NCBI RefSeq assembly: GCF_041902845.1
Contig: NZ_CP159486.1
Location: forward strand, 2,976,001 to 3,040,000
DNA: 64,000 nucleotides
Direction: 5' to 3'
DNA from: Limibacterium fermenti
GTDB lineage: Bacteria > Bacteroidota > Bacteroidia > Bacteroidales > Dysgonomonadaceae
How positions within the stretch are numbered: the first letter of the stretch is position 1; each line of letters begins with the position of its first letter. The notes beneath the pieces are model-generated. The model saw only the letters and a program-made list of their open reading frames with translations. It did not search any database and was not told where the DNA came from. Shown here piece by piece: positions 9,686 through 18,097 of the stretch. The translations under genes were made by a program, and so were the position numbers.

Positions 9686-10524
9686 ATTGATTTACTATTT
9701 TCTAAAACAATAATTCTTTCTGTTATTTCTCCTATTGCTTCTTCATATTCCTCGGCAGACGGAACCCCATGATGCCACTTAACAACACCTTCCATATAAG
9801 AAACTCCTTTCCCTTTAGTCGTGTGCGAAATCAATAAATGAGGTTTATGATTTGAATAGTCTATCGATTTTAATGCTCTGACAATATCTTCAATATTATC
9901 TCCATTCATCTCCTTCACATCCCATCCGAAAGCCACCCAACGTTCAGAAATATTTTCTAAAGACAAGACCTCTTCTGTTGGCCCACTAATTTGCAACCCA
10001 TTACGATCAATGATAGCGACTAAATTATCTAACTGATAGTGATGAGCTGCCATAGCGGCTTCGTAAATAGACCCTTCGCCCTGCTCCCCATCTCCCATCA
10101 GCACATAAGTCTTATACGTTTTTTGATCCATTTTTGCAGCGAGGGCAATACCTGCACCAACAGATAGTCCATGCCCTAACGAACCGGAATTTATTTCAAT
10201 GCCGGGGATATCTATCGTAGGATGTCCGGCAAGCACCGAACCGTATTCTCCTAATGTATCCACAATATCAGAAGAGATAAATCCTCTAGATTCTAGAGTT
10301 ACATATAATGCTTCTACACAATGCCCTTTACTCATGATAAAACGATCTCTATTAGGATCATTTGGAAAATCGGGATCTATATTCATCATATAAAAGTAAA
10401 GGACAGTTAATACATTCAAGCAAGATAAATCACCTCCTATATGTCCTGCCCTTGCTTTATATACAACCTCCATTAATCTTTTGCGATTTCTTTCAGATTG
10501 TAATTTCAAATTTTCTATTTTCAC
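9682..10524 (-). CDS. Transketolase, N-terminal thiamine-diphosphate-binding subunit
   Basis: 280 residues, the size of the N-terminal half of a transketolase. It has the ThDP motif from G144-D145-G146 (GDGEQGEG) to N175 (IIDRNG), plus the conserved His residues in KARAGHIGG (H28), SKGH (H68) and SGSLGHGLS. It is the first gene of the operon, with a 617-base divergent region separating it from the DeoR-type regulator. Its stop overlaps the start of the C-terminal subunit. Housekeeping transketolases of this phylum are usually single full-length proteins, so a split pair at the head of a sugar operon points to a dedicated catabolic enzyme. The start chosen is the first ATG in frame. Confidence 0.9.
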   Translation of the reverse strand: MKIENLKLQSERNRKRLMEVVYKARAGHIGGDLSCLNVLTVLYFYMMNIDPDFPNDPNRDRFIMSKGHCVEALYVTLESRGFISSDIVDTLGEYGSVLAGHPTIDIPGIEINSGSLGHGLSVGAGIALAAKMDQKTYKTYVLMGDGEQGEGSIYEAAMAAHHYQLDNLVAIIDRNGLQISGPTEEVLSLENISERWVAFGWDVKEMNGDNIEDIVRALKSIDYSNHKPHLLISHTTKGKGVSYMEGVVKWHHGVPSAEEYEEAIGEITERIIVLENSKSI

Positions 10525-11141
10525 AATTACTCTTTTTTATTATTACTCCTGCAAAGAAAATAAACAAAAACAGAAAAACAAAAGAAAACGACAACAAACA
10601 CAATATTTTTAGTATTTATTAACCTAAACAAGGGCACAAAAGGCAATTTATGAGTAAAAAAAAGAGAAACCGAAATAAAAAACAAATACAACATTATTCA
10701 ATTAATAAGATGAATATAAAACTAATAAAATATTTTATCCATGATATATCCATTTAAAATCAAAATAATATTTTTGTTTACTTTTGAGTTCTTACGTTTA
10801 ACACCCAACCAAAAGCGATGAGTAGTTTTAAATCTATTATAATAAATCCGAATACCTTCTCCTAATCGGCTGAAAAAAGATACAGGAAATACTCAAGAAC
10901 AATCTTTTACATGCTGTTAACTGAAAATTATCAACCACTAGCAGTTAAGTCACAGACTGTTACATATACGCATAATTTGTGATAAAACAATATTGCATAA
11001 TTTCTAAAACCCTCATGTTTATTTTCGATTGTTTTCGATTTTAACTAACTTTGCATTGTTATTTAAATAAGAAGGGAATACTCAATTCGAAATAATATGA
11101 AGTATTCAAGAATACACTACAAAATATAATTCATAAGTAAT
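10525..11141. promoter_or_regulatory. Divergent control region with candidate DeoR operator
   Basis: A 617-base AT-rich region with no convincing gene between the sugar operon and its regulator. A Bacteroidales -7 core TAACTTTG lies at 11046-11053, facing the regulator. Just upstream, at 11022-11030 and 11032-11040, TTTTCGATT occurs twice as a direct repeat with a 10-base period, resembling the TTTCG-containing repeats bound by many DeoR-family proteins. A weaker related site, TTTCGGTTTC on the minus strand, lies at about 10668-10678, nearer the operon start. I could not find a clear promoter core for the operon itself. Confidence 0.5.
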
Positions 11142-11921
11142 ATGGCACTTAATCAACGAAGAATAAAAATTTTGAACTTAATTCGTGAAGATGGACATGC
11201 AAAAGTTCAAGACTTGAGCAAAATTTTTAAAGTAACAGATGTAACGATAAGACAAGATTTAGAGGTTCTGGAGAACATGGGGCATATCCAAAGGGAGCAT
11301 GGGGGAGCTTTTTTAAGAGATGTCGGTTCGTTTGCTAAAACAGGAAAATTATTTAATCAAACATATATAGAAGAGAAAAGAGAAATTGCAAAAAAAGCAA
11401 GAACTTTAATAAACGAGGGAGAATGCATCATTTTAGATTCCGGCTCTACAACGACCGAAATAGCTAAACTTTTAATAAATTACCAACATCTGACTGTTAT
11501 AACCAATGCTTTAAATATAGCATTGATCTTGGGCGAAAATCATGGCATAAATTTAATTGTAACCGGTGGAGAATTTAAAGCTCCTACCCTTTCTTTAACA
11601 GGAAAAATGGCAGCAGACTCTCTTAAAGATGTACATGCGAATAAGTTATTTCTAGCAACTGCCGGTATTTCTGCGAACATGCAACTCACATATCCGAGCT
11701 TAAGCGATTTAATGGTAAAATCGGCTATGATAAAATCTTCCGATGAAGTTTACCTTGTAGCAGACTCTTCAAAAATAGGGATCAGCGCTTTTGCCAATCT
11801 TGGCTCCATATCGCTTGTTAAAGCGCTTATTACAGATAAAAATATTTCTAATGAGTATATTGACAAAATAAAAGAAAAAAACGTAGAAATCTTATATCAA
11901 CAAAGTGCTAATCTTGGCTAA
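11142..11921 (+). CDS. DeoR/GlpR-family transcriptional regulator of sugar metabolism
   Basis: 259 residues. The N-terminal helix-turn-helix is typical (RRIKILNLIREDGHAKVQDL ... VTDVTIRQDLEVLE), followed by the family linker IQREHGGAFL. The C-terminal sugar-phosphate-sensing domain resembles an isomerase fold (CIILDSGSTTTEIAKLL; LIVTGGEF; DLMVKSAMIKSSDEVYLVADSSKIG). These proteins usually repress a catabolic operon and release DNA on binding a phosphorylated intermediate. It is divergent from the transketolase-kinase-isomerase operon, which is the obvious target; the ligand would be the phosphorylated ketose. Start ATG at 11142, about 90 bases after the -7 core. Confidence 0.92.
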   Translation: MALNQRRIKILNLIREDGHAKVQDLSKIFKVTDVTIRQDLEVLENMGHIQREHGGAFLRDVGSFAKTGKLFNQTYIEEKREIAKKARTLINEGECIILDSGSTTTEIAKLLINYQHLTVITNALNIALILGENHGINLIVTGGEFKAPTLSLTGKMAADSLKDVHANKLFLATAGISANMQLTYPSLSDLMVKSAMIKSSDEVYLVADSSKIGISAFANLGSISLVKALITDKNISNEYIDKIKEKNVEILYQQSANLG

Positions 11922-12623
11922 TAAACAATTAGAACCGTTTGCTTTTATTTTTTGCAAAAAAAATGATTTCAGAGGATCGTAATCTCATGTATTAATGATT
12001 CGTTTATCTGAATTTTCAAAACTAACAAATTAAAAAAATAATCTTCTCTATTTTTGACATGAATTCAATTTATTATTTCATATCTCGTATTCATAATCAA
12101 ATATTTTATCTTTAAAAGACTGCTTCCATCCGGCTTCCACAGAAATTCCTCAATGCTTCACCATCTTCATAGATCTTTTACGGACCAGTTCGTAAAGCAT
12201 TGGCGGATTTTCGCAAGACGCCGGGAAAAATCCTTATCCTGACTCGCAACCTGCAAGTTGTATTTGAATTGCAGGCGCATTAGAGATCGGCAGAAACATC
12301 CAAAGCTGCTTCAAACAGCATTGCAGAGGTTATGGTAACAAGACCTCACCCGGATATGGGTAGCTCTAAAACCAAATTAAGTTTTTGACATCGCCTTTTC
12401 TATTTATAATGATTCGACAATTCAATTATAATACATATTGTTACCCCCGTTTCCGAAATGACTTTGGTCGTTTTGAATTCAATTCAAACTTTATTTCCAT
12501 TTCGTTTCCGGATACATGTCGCAAAGGTAGATATTCTTTTTTATTCCACAAAAAAAGTGGACTGTATTCTTCTTACAATATATATATTGTACAGCATCTC
12601 CATCGATATACGGTATAATACAA
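11922..12623. other. Gene-poor gap with a GC-richer block, possible decayed gene
   Basis: About 700 bases between the DeoR gene and the terminator of the acyl-CoA synthetase. Most is AT-rich and featureless. A T6GCA8 palindrome at about 11949-11964 could end the regulator transcript. Positions about 12119-12380 are noticeably richer in G and C and contain short open stretches on the minus strand, the clearest at 12167-12280 (37 codons, beginning MRLQFKYNLQVASQDK). Neighbouring frames continue plausibly protein-like, which suggests a frameshifted gene relic. I do not recognise it, and a structured RNA is also possible. Confidence 0.25.
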
Positions 12624-12654
12624 CGCCCGGCAAGTTCCAGGTACCTGCCGGGCG
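12624..12654 (-). terminator. Intrinsic terminator of the acyl-CoA synthetase gene
   Basis: Perfect 9-bp inverted repeat CGCCCGGCA (12624-12632) and TGCCGGGCG (12646-12654) with a 13-base loop, 47 bases past the stop codon of the minus-strand gene. A moderately T-rich tail (TTGTATTAT) follows on the minus strand. Confidence 0.75.
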
Positions 12655-12701
12655 TAAAAGTAAGATTATCCGTCAAACCGTTTTCAACGGCTAAACGGGG
12701 A

Positions 12702-14810
12702 TTATTTCAAAGCCAACCGTACGTCGGCTACATAAGCCCTTTCGCTGTTTACCAGCACCGGATTAAAGTCGGCTTCAGTCAGTTGCGGGAAGTCCGCCGC
12801 CAACTGCGACACTTTGAGGAGCACGTCTTCGAGCGATTCGAAGTTCACGCCCTTTTCGCCGCGCGCGCCGGACAACAACTTATACGTTTTAATTTCTCGG
12901 ATAACGTTATGCGCATCTTCCTTGCTCAACGGCACCAAACGGAACGCGATATCCTTCAGAATTTCCACATAAATACCGCCCAACCCGAACATCAACAGTG
13001 GGCCGAACTGTGCATCGCGTTTGAAACCGATAATGATTTCCTTCGTGCCTTTCGGAGCCATTTGCTGAATTAAACATCCGGTGATATGCGCATCGGGGCG
13101 CATCTTAGCCGCCCTTTCGGTTACTTCGGTGAACGCAGCGCGCACCTCGCCGGCATTTTTCAATCCGACTTTCACACCGCCCACATCGCTCTTGTGCGAA
13201 ATTTGCACGGAAGCGATTTTCAATACCACGGGGAAACCGATCTTTTCGGCCGCGGCGGCAGCTTCATCGGCAGTGGTCGCCAAATCCGAAGCAAGCGCCG
13301 GCATGTTATACGCTTTCAATATTTGTTGCGCCTGATATTCCACGATTTCAGCGGCTCCGGTCTTTACGGCTTCTTCCACCACGGCGGCAGCTTTGGCTTT
13401 ATCACGTTCGGGAACCACATACGTCATTTCTTCACGTTCTTTCCACTGCGCGTACTTATACATCGTTTCGATGCTTTCGATAGCCGGTTCGGGGAAAGTA
13501 AAGAAAGGCACATCGGCATTCTGGAACATCTTTTCGGCAATAGAAATACGTTCTTTACCCATGAAGCAGGGGAATACCGGTTTATCGGTCTTTTTAATCG
13601 TATCGATCAACCCTTGGGTGATAGCCTCGATATGCTCGAATGCCGTCGATGTGGGAGTCAAAATAACCAACACGGCGTTAAACGAATCGTCGGCTACGAT
13701 TTCTTCCAAAGCGGCCTTGTAAGCGGTAGCGGTAGCATCGCCACCGATATCGAGCGGATTGCGGAAGGAAGCGTAGGAAGGAAGCACTTTTTTGAGGCTT
13801 TCAATCGTTGCGGAAGCGGGTTGCACCATCTTCAACGATGTTTTCTCGCACGCGTCGGTAGCCATGATGCCGGGGCCTCCTGCATTGGTGATGATCGCCA
13901 GATTGGGACCTTGCGGCAGACTGGCTTTCGAGAACGCCTGTGCCAAATTAAAAAATTCGGACATGGATTGTGCCCGAATCACGCCTGTTTGCTTAAAGGC
14001 AGTCGAATATGCATTGTCGGCTCCGGCAATCGATCCGGTGTGAGAGGCGGCCGCTTTGGCCCCTGCCGAAGAAACACCGCTCTTCACCACCACAACCGGT
14101 TTTTTACGGGTTACCTCTTTTACTTTTTCAATAAATTTTTGTCCGTCGATGATGTTTTCCATATATCCCATCACGACGCTTGTATCAGGATCATTTCCGA
14201 GATACTCGAGGATATGGCTTTCGTTCAACACAGCTTCGTTACCTAAACTGATGAACTTAGAAAAACCGACTTTTTCGCCCAACGCCCAGTCGAGGATAGA
14301 CGTAAACAGCGCACCCGATTGCGAGAAGCACGAAATACGGCCGGGTAAGGGTTGTCCGGGAGCGAACGTAACGTTTACCTTATCGCTCATATTGATGAGA
14401 CCTAAACAGTTCGGACCCACCAATGCGATATTGTTCTTAATACACAACGCTTGAATTTTCTTTTCAAGTTCGGCGCCTTCTCCACCCACTTCCTTAAATC
14501 CGGCGGTGATGATAATCGCGCTTTTCACTCCGATTTTGACCAATTCTTCCATCGAACCCAATACGAACTGTTTGGGTACGGTCAATACAGCCAAATCAAG
14601 CCCGTGAGGCAAGCCGGCGACGTCCTTCACAACCGGACGGCCTAAAATTTCTGTACTTTTGGGATTAACCGGAATAATTTTGCCTTCATAACCGGCATCG
14701 ATTAAATTCTGGATTACGGTATTACCGATTTTCCCCGGAGTAGCTGACGCTCCGATAATCGCCACAACTTTCGGTGCGAATAAAGCATTAAGATCGTATG
14801 ATCCTGACAT
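12702..14810 (-). CDS. Acetate/acyl-CoA synthetase (ADP-forming), fused alpha-beta
   Basis: 702 residues. Domain order is CoA-binding (VVAIIGASATPGKIGNTV, residues 15-32), two succinyl-CoA-ligase-like domains with the phosphorylated His at about 257 (ASHTGSIAGADNAY), and a C-terminal ATP-grasp domain from about 480 (GFPVVLKIAS; SHKSDVGGVKVGL). The enzyme converts acyl-CoA, ADP and phosphate to the free acid, CoA and ATP, conserving energy at the end of sugar or amino-acid fermentation in the cytoplasm. It is a single-gene unit ending in a strong hairpin. ADP-forming enzymes of this type are known in archaea, some protists and fermentative bacteria. Which acyl-CoA it prefers cannot be told here. 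Confidence 0.92.
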   Translation of the reverse strand: MSGSYDLNALFAPKVVAIIGASATPGKIGNTVIQNLIDAGYEGKIIPVNPKSTEILGRPVVKDVAGLPHGLDLAVLTVPKQFVLGSMEELVKIGVKSAIIITAGFKEVGGEGAELEKKIQALCIKNNIALVGPNCLGLINMSDKVNVTFAPGQPLPGRISCFSQSGALFTSILDWALGEKVGFSKFISLGNEAVLNESHILEYLGNDPDTSVVMGYMENIIDGQKFIEKVKEVTRKKPVVVVKSGVSSAGAKAAASHTGSIAGADNAYSTAFKQTGVIRAQSMSEFFNLAQAFSKASLPQGPNLAIITNAGGPGIMATDACEKTSLKMVQPASATIESLKKVLPSYASFRNPLDIGGDATATAYKAALEEIVADDSFNAVLVILTPTSTAFEHIEAITQGLIDTIKKTDKPVFPCFMGKERISIAEKMFQNADVPFFTFPEPAIESIETMYKYAQWKEREEMTYVVPERDKAKAAAVVEEAVKTGAAEIVEYQAQQILKAYNMPALASDLATTADEAAAAAEKIGFPVVLKIASVQISHKSDVGGVKVGLKNAGEVRAAFTEVTERAAKMRPDAHITGCLIQQMAPKGTKEIIIGFKRDAQFGPLLMFGLGGIYVEILKDIAFRLVPLSKEDAHNVIREIKTYKLLSGARGEKGVNFESLEDVLLKVSQLAADFPQLTEADFNPVLVNSERAYVADVRLALK

Positions 14811-15337
14811 AATAATGTTCTCCTTAATTTTTTTTAGTTGGTGAAGTGGGGGAAAGCGTTAAGGTTTCACTCGCTTCACGATTCGTTAAAATCAGATTAT
14901 TAATTGTTTTGAATTTTATGACCGTAAAGGTACGAAACAAATTTTGACTAAAAAAATATTTGTTGTTTGTTTTTCCTTGAAGTTACCTCATTAACAGGCT
15001 TATTATGAGCATTAAAAAGATAAAAGAAAATAGATTTCGTATAGCGATATGTCGAATTTAACAGATACATGCATAACAGTCTGTAAACAAAAAAACGTTC
15101 TATTCAAACGAATAGTAACGTTCACAGAGATAAATAACGCCAATATGTAAAATCAAAAAAACGACGTCCGCTTAATCCGGCTATCGGAATTATTGATGCA
15201 CAATAGCCATCAGCAATCAAACATCCGCTTTCAACGAAGCCTTATCGCGAAGCGCATCGAACTTGATATTTCGCACATTGTCTCTACTTTTTATCGATGG
15301 CGTCGCTCCGGACAACACCATCCGGTCAGGAGAGTTA
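14811..15337. other. AT-rich intergenic region
   Basis: 527 bases upstream of the acyl-CoA synthetase gene and downstream of the broken VapC gene. It must hold the synthetase promoter; on the minus strand TACCTTTA at about 14925-14932 is one mismatch from the TAnnTTTG core. No convincing coding frame or RNA gene seen. Confidence 0.4.
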
Positions 15338-15741
15338 TTATTTCCTTTCAAACCGATTTTCGATTTTCAAATCAGGAATATATCTAAAGTCTCTTTCATT
15401 ATCCGTTACCAATGTAAATCGGTTTGCAAGCGCCGTTACCCCGATGATCAAATCGAATTCGTCATGCATGGGCGTTCCGTTTTTTCTCAATAGGACTTTG
15501 ATTTCGGCATATTTTCTCACTATTCCATATATGGGAACAATGGATAACCCTTTCACAAAAGCATCCACTGATTGATGAGATTTTTTGGATTATCACTATT
15601 TTCCGCTCCATATCATAATTCAAACACGGTTAATTCGGAAATAAAACAATTTGCGACTCCTTTTCCCCTGATTATCTCGTCCAATTTCAACATTCCCCGA
15701 AGAAAAAACACACAAATGTTCGTATCGAGTAGATATTGCAT
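15338..15741 (-). pseudogene. vapC: VapC-like PIN-domain toxin, broken by a stop and a frameshift
   Basis: Reading from ATG at 15741 gives a PIN-domain start, MQYLLDTNICVFFLRG, with the first catalytic Asp in LLDTN, then SELTVFEL followed by an in-frame TGA at 15613-15615 and YGAENSDNPKNLINQ. A one-base frameshift near 15565-15575 then moves the reading to DAFVKGLSIVPIYGIV... and ends with the PIN C-terminal signature HDEFDLIIGVTALANRF and LVTDNERDF. Joined, the pieces make a normal PIN toxin of about 130 residues, a ribonuclease that cleaves tRNA or rRNA in working systems. Two independent lesions argue for real decay rather than one sequencing error. It starts 4 bases after its antitoxin gene. 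Confidence 0.85.
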
Positions 15742-15745
15742 GCGT

Positions 15746-15892
15746 TTAAAATTGTAGGCCCTTTTCTCTCTTTTTCAGGTCTTTCTTTAGCGATTTAGCC
15801 AATCTCTCCAGCAATTCGATTTTACTTGCAGAACTTAAACCATCGAAAATTCCCGAATAAGTCTCTACAATATATTTTTCTGCGTTAGCCAT
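15746..15892 (-). CDS. vapB: VapB-like antitoxin partner of the broken PIN toxin
   Basis: 48 residues beginning MANAEKYIVETYSG, with a helix SSASKIELLERLAKSLKKDL and a basic tail. I recognise the YIVETYSG-SKIELLE pattern as a short antitoxin that precedes PIN toxins in this phylum. It is intact, but its toxin gene, 4 bases downstream, is disrupted. It has its own promoter (TTG 15953-15955 on the plus-strand coordinates, core TAGCTTTG 15925-15932, both read on the minus strand). Such antitoxins usually bind their own operator together with the toxin. Confidence 0.7.
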   Translation of the reverse strand: MANAEKYIVETYSGIFDGLSSASKIELLERLAKSLKKDLKKREKGLQF

Positions 15893-15924
15893 CTTCTTTC
15901 TAATTCTGATTTACTGAACCGATA

Positions 15925-15955
15925 CAAAGCTATGCATTCTTTATTAAATCGCCAA
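15925..15955 (-). promoter_or_regulatory. Promoter of the vapBC-like module
   Basis: On the minus strand, TTG, a 20-base spacer and TAGCTTTG match the Bacteroidales sigma-ABfr consensus (TTTG, 19-21 bases, TAnnTTTG). The antitoxin ATG is about 33 bases downstream. Confidence 0.65.
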
Positions 15956-16003
15956 TTGTTTTCGTATCACTCCGTTGTCATGCGTAGTCCGTTACCGGGG
16001 AGG

Positions 16004-17308
16004 CTATAAAGGAGTCCCGATTCCTCCCGCAGCGTCTTCCATTTTACGGCGGATTTCGTCGGTGCAGAGGTTTCCGATGCTTCCGGCATGCGTATGGTGT
16101 ACGGTCCGTTCCGCGTGAAAAGTTCCTCTTTGCACCTCTTCGCCCACCTGTTTATAGGCATCGCGGAAAGGAACGCCCCGCAACACACGGCGGTTGACCT
16201 CTTCCACGGTGAACAGATACGCATATTTCGCATCGGAAAGGATATCGTTATGAACGGAAACATGTTCGAGCATGAAATGCGTCATTTCAAACAGCCGGTG
16301 TAATGTTTCCAACGCAGGGAACAGCACTTCTTTCAAGAGTTGGAAATCGCGGTGATATCCGTGAGGCAGATTGGTCGTAAGCAGGGATATTTCGTTGGGA
16401 AGACTTTGCAACCGGTTACTATGGGCGCGGATCAGTTCCCACACATCGGGGTTTTTCTTGTGCGGCATGATACTCGAACCGGTCGTCAGGTTATCCGGAT
16501 ACGAGATGAACCCGAAGTTCGGCGACAGGTACATGCAATTGTCCGCAGCCAGTTTATTGAGGGTGGAAGCGAACGAAGCCACGGCGTAGGCCAACGTGCG
16601 CTCGGTTTTACCCCGCCCCATTTGCGCGGCGATGACGTTGTAACTCATCGTAGAGAAATGCAGCTCACGGGTGGTCATCTCACGGTCGAGGGGAAACGAA
16701 CTGCCGTATCCCGCAGCCGAGCCGAGGGGATTTTGATCGGACGTCTTCCATGCTGCGCTCAGCACATACATATCGTCGACCAATGTTTCGGCATACGCGC
16801 CGAACCATAGTCCGAACGACGAAGGCATGGCCACCTGTCCGTGCGTATAGCCCGGCAGTAAGACGTCTTTAAACCGTTCGCTCAACGACTGTAGCAGCGC
16901 GAACAATTCCAATGCCTCGTCTTTCATCTTCCGTATTTCATCCTTGAAAAACAGCTTCAGGTCGACCAATACCTGATCGTTTCGCGACCGTCCCGAATGA
17001 ATTTTCTTCCCCAGTTCGCCGAATTTTTGCGTAAGGATCGCCTCCACCTGCGAGTGAATATCCTCGGCATCCTCATCGAGGCGGAAGTTACCGTTATCTA
17101 TTTCGCGCAGGATATCCTGCAATCCGCCGCGCAATATTTTTTCTTCTCCCGCTTCCAGTAAACCGATTGCCGTAAGCATTTTAATATGCGCCATGGAGCC
17201 GAGCACATCGTATTTTGCCAGGCGCAAGTCCAGTTCACGGTCTTTACCCACCGTGAACGCCGAAACCAGTTTGTCGGCATCGTAGCCTTTATCCCAAATT
17301 TTTGCCAT
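16004..17308 (-). CDS. argH: Argininosuccinate lyase
   Basis: 434 residues, close to the usual 440-460. The fumarase/lyase-superfamily signature GSSIMPHKKNPDVWELIR is intact, as are GRSRNDQV and the catalytic loop around it. The enzyme splits argininosuccinate to arginine and fumarate, the last step of arginine synthesis in the cytoplasm. It is the most distal arg gene of the minus-strand run, separated from argE by the HigBA module. It could be read through from argE or use a promoter inside the TA region; I see no good core of its own. The C-terminus (EIRRKMEDAAGGIGTPL) is a few residues different from relatives but not obviously truncated. Confidence 0.95.
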   Translation of the reverse strand: MAKIWDKGYDADKLVSAFTVGKDRELDLRLAKYDVLGSMAHIKMLTAIGLLEAGEEKILRGGLQDILREIDNGNFRLDEDAEDIHSQVEAILTQKFGELGKKIHSGRSRNDQVLVDLKLFFKDEIRKMKDEALELFALLQSLSERFKDVLLPGYTHGQVAMPSSFGLWFGAYAETLVDDMYVLSAAWKTSDQNPLGSAAGYGSSFPLDREMTTRELHFSTMSYNVIAAQMGRGKTERTLAYAVASFASTLNKLAADNCMYLSPNFGFISYPDNLTTGSSIMPHKKNPDVWELIRAHSNRLQSLPNEISLLTTNLPHGYHRDFQLLKEVLFPALETLHRLFEMTHFMLEHVSVHNDILSDAKYAYLFTVEEVNRRVLRGVPFRDAYKQVGEEVQRGTFHAERTVHHTHAGSIGNLCTDEIRRKMEDAAGGIGTPL

Positions 17309-17368
17309 AAGTCTGTTTCATTTCTTATAAGAGCGAATGCTTCACTCCAAACAATACCCTCACTTTAT

Positions 17369-17724
17369 TTAATAAGGCCGGATCAATATCTCGGTAGGGA
17401 TATTCATTTTTTGTGTAAATTACGGATCATATTTAACGACAACTTCCTTTTTCGGTTAAGGACTTCGCTTGTACGACCTTTTTGTCCGATAATGTTTGCC
17501 AAATCATTTTGCGTGTATCCCATCTGTTCCATTTTAAACTTAATGGCCTCGATGGGATCAGGGAAATCGACAGGAAAATACTCTTGTTCGAATTGATCGA
17601 TTAAAATACCTAATACTTCCAATTCATCTCCTTCGGCCGTGTCGGGTTTTGCGTCGAAAATCTCTTCAAGCCTGTCTAACGCTTTTTTATAATCATCTTC
17701 AATTTTTATCCGTTTGATATTCAT
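17369..17724 (-). pseudogene. higA: HigA-like antitoxin with a C-terminal frameshift in an A6 run
   Basis: Starting at ATG 17724 (MNIKRIKIEDDYKKALDRLE), the frame encodes an acidic N-terminal region and an XRE-type helix-turn-helix (MEQMGYTQNDLANIIGQKGR; SEVLNRKRKLSLNMIRNLHKK), then stops at 17404 after about 106 residues. One extra A in the six-A run at about 17407-17412 would continue in frame as MNIPTEILIRPY and stop at 17369-17371, which is exactly the conserved C-terminus of this family (IPAEVLIRPY-like). The antitoxin thus looks truncated by about 13 residues. The DNA-binding and toxin-binding regions are mostly upstream, so it may still work. It follows the toxin gene by one base, the toxin-first order of HigBA. 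Confidence 0.8.
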
Positions 17725-17725
17725 A

Positions 17726-18019
17726 TTAAACAATGTTTGCGTCAATATTATCATATTCGGAATGAGTTCCGATAAATCGAATCCATATGAGTTGGTAATC
17801 GTAGTTGATTTTTATAATTAACCGGTAATTATTCCCTTTGATATTAAAAACGACCCTATTACTTTTTAAGATACGAGCATTGGGGTAATCCGCTTTTAAT
17901 TCATTATGGCACCTCCACTTTGCCTTGCTCGTATCATGAAACCATGATTTTACGGATTGTTCGGAATCGGAATGTTTTTCCCAAAAATCACGGAATGTTT
18001 TCTTTGCTACGATTCTCAA
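17726..18019 (-). CDS. higB: HigB/RelE-like mRNA interferase toxin
   Basis: 97 residues if the start is TTG at 18019 (LRIVAKKTFRDFWEKH, the usual N-terminus of this family); an upstream ATG at 18085 would add an unlikely Cys-rich extension. The rest matches HigB: WFHDTSKAKW, ARILKSNRVVFNIKGN, YRLIIKINYDYQLIWIRFIGTHSEYD. These toxins cleave mRNA on the ribosome and are neutralised by HigA, encoded next. The promoter core TACCTTTG at 18033-18040 (minus strand) ends 13 bases before the TTG, so the mRNA leader would be very short. The module sits between argE and argH, splitting the arginine gene run. Confidence 0.85.
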   Translation of the reverse strand: MRIVAKKTFRDFWEKHSDSEQSVKSWFHDTSKAKWRCHNELKADYPNARILKSNRVVFNIKGNNYRLIIKINYDYQLIWIRFIGTHSEYDNIDANIV

Positions 18020-18032
18020 GTTGAATTTTTTA

Positions 18033-18040
18033 CAAAGGTA
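18033..18040 (-). promoter_or_regulatory. Promoter core of higBA
   Basis: TACCTTTG on the minus strand matches TAnnTTTG exactly. The upstream element is weak (CTTTAG at about 18065). The predicted start of transcription falls within a few bases of the TTG start codon. Confidence 0.55.
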
Positions 18041-18097
18041 ATTACTTTTCCCAAATCGGGAACATCTAAAGAAAAACATTTTCAATATCCGGTACGT

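Noticed and set aside
5810..10524. Sulfoquinovose transketolase pathway
   Set aside because: That pathway as I remember it needs no kinase and would include a sulfolactaldehyde dehydrogenase or reductase and a sulfoquinovosidase, none of which is seen; kept only as an alternative.
12360..12375. GTTTTAGAGCTA on the minus strand, identical to the start of a type II CRISPR repeat
   Set aside because: It occurs once, with no repeat-spacer structure and no cas gene in the window.
13086..14246. 386-codon frame on the plus strand
   Set aside because: It is antisense to the acyl-CoA synthetase gene, rich in His, Phe and Gly, and a product of that gene's codon bias.
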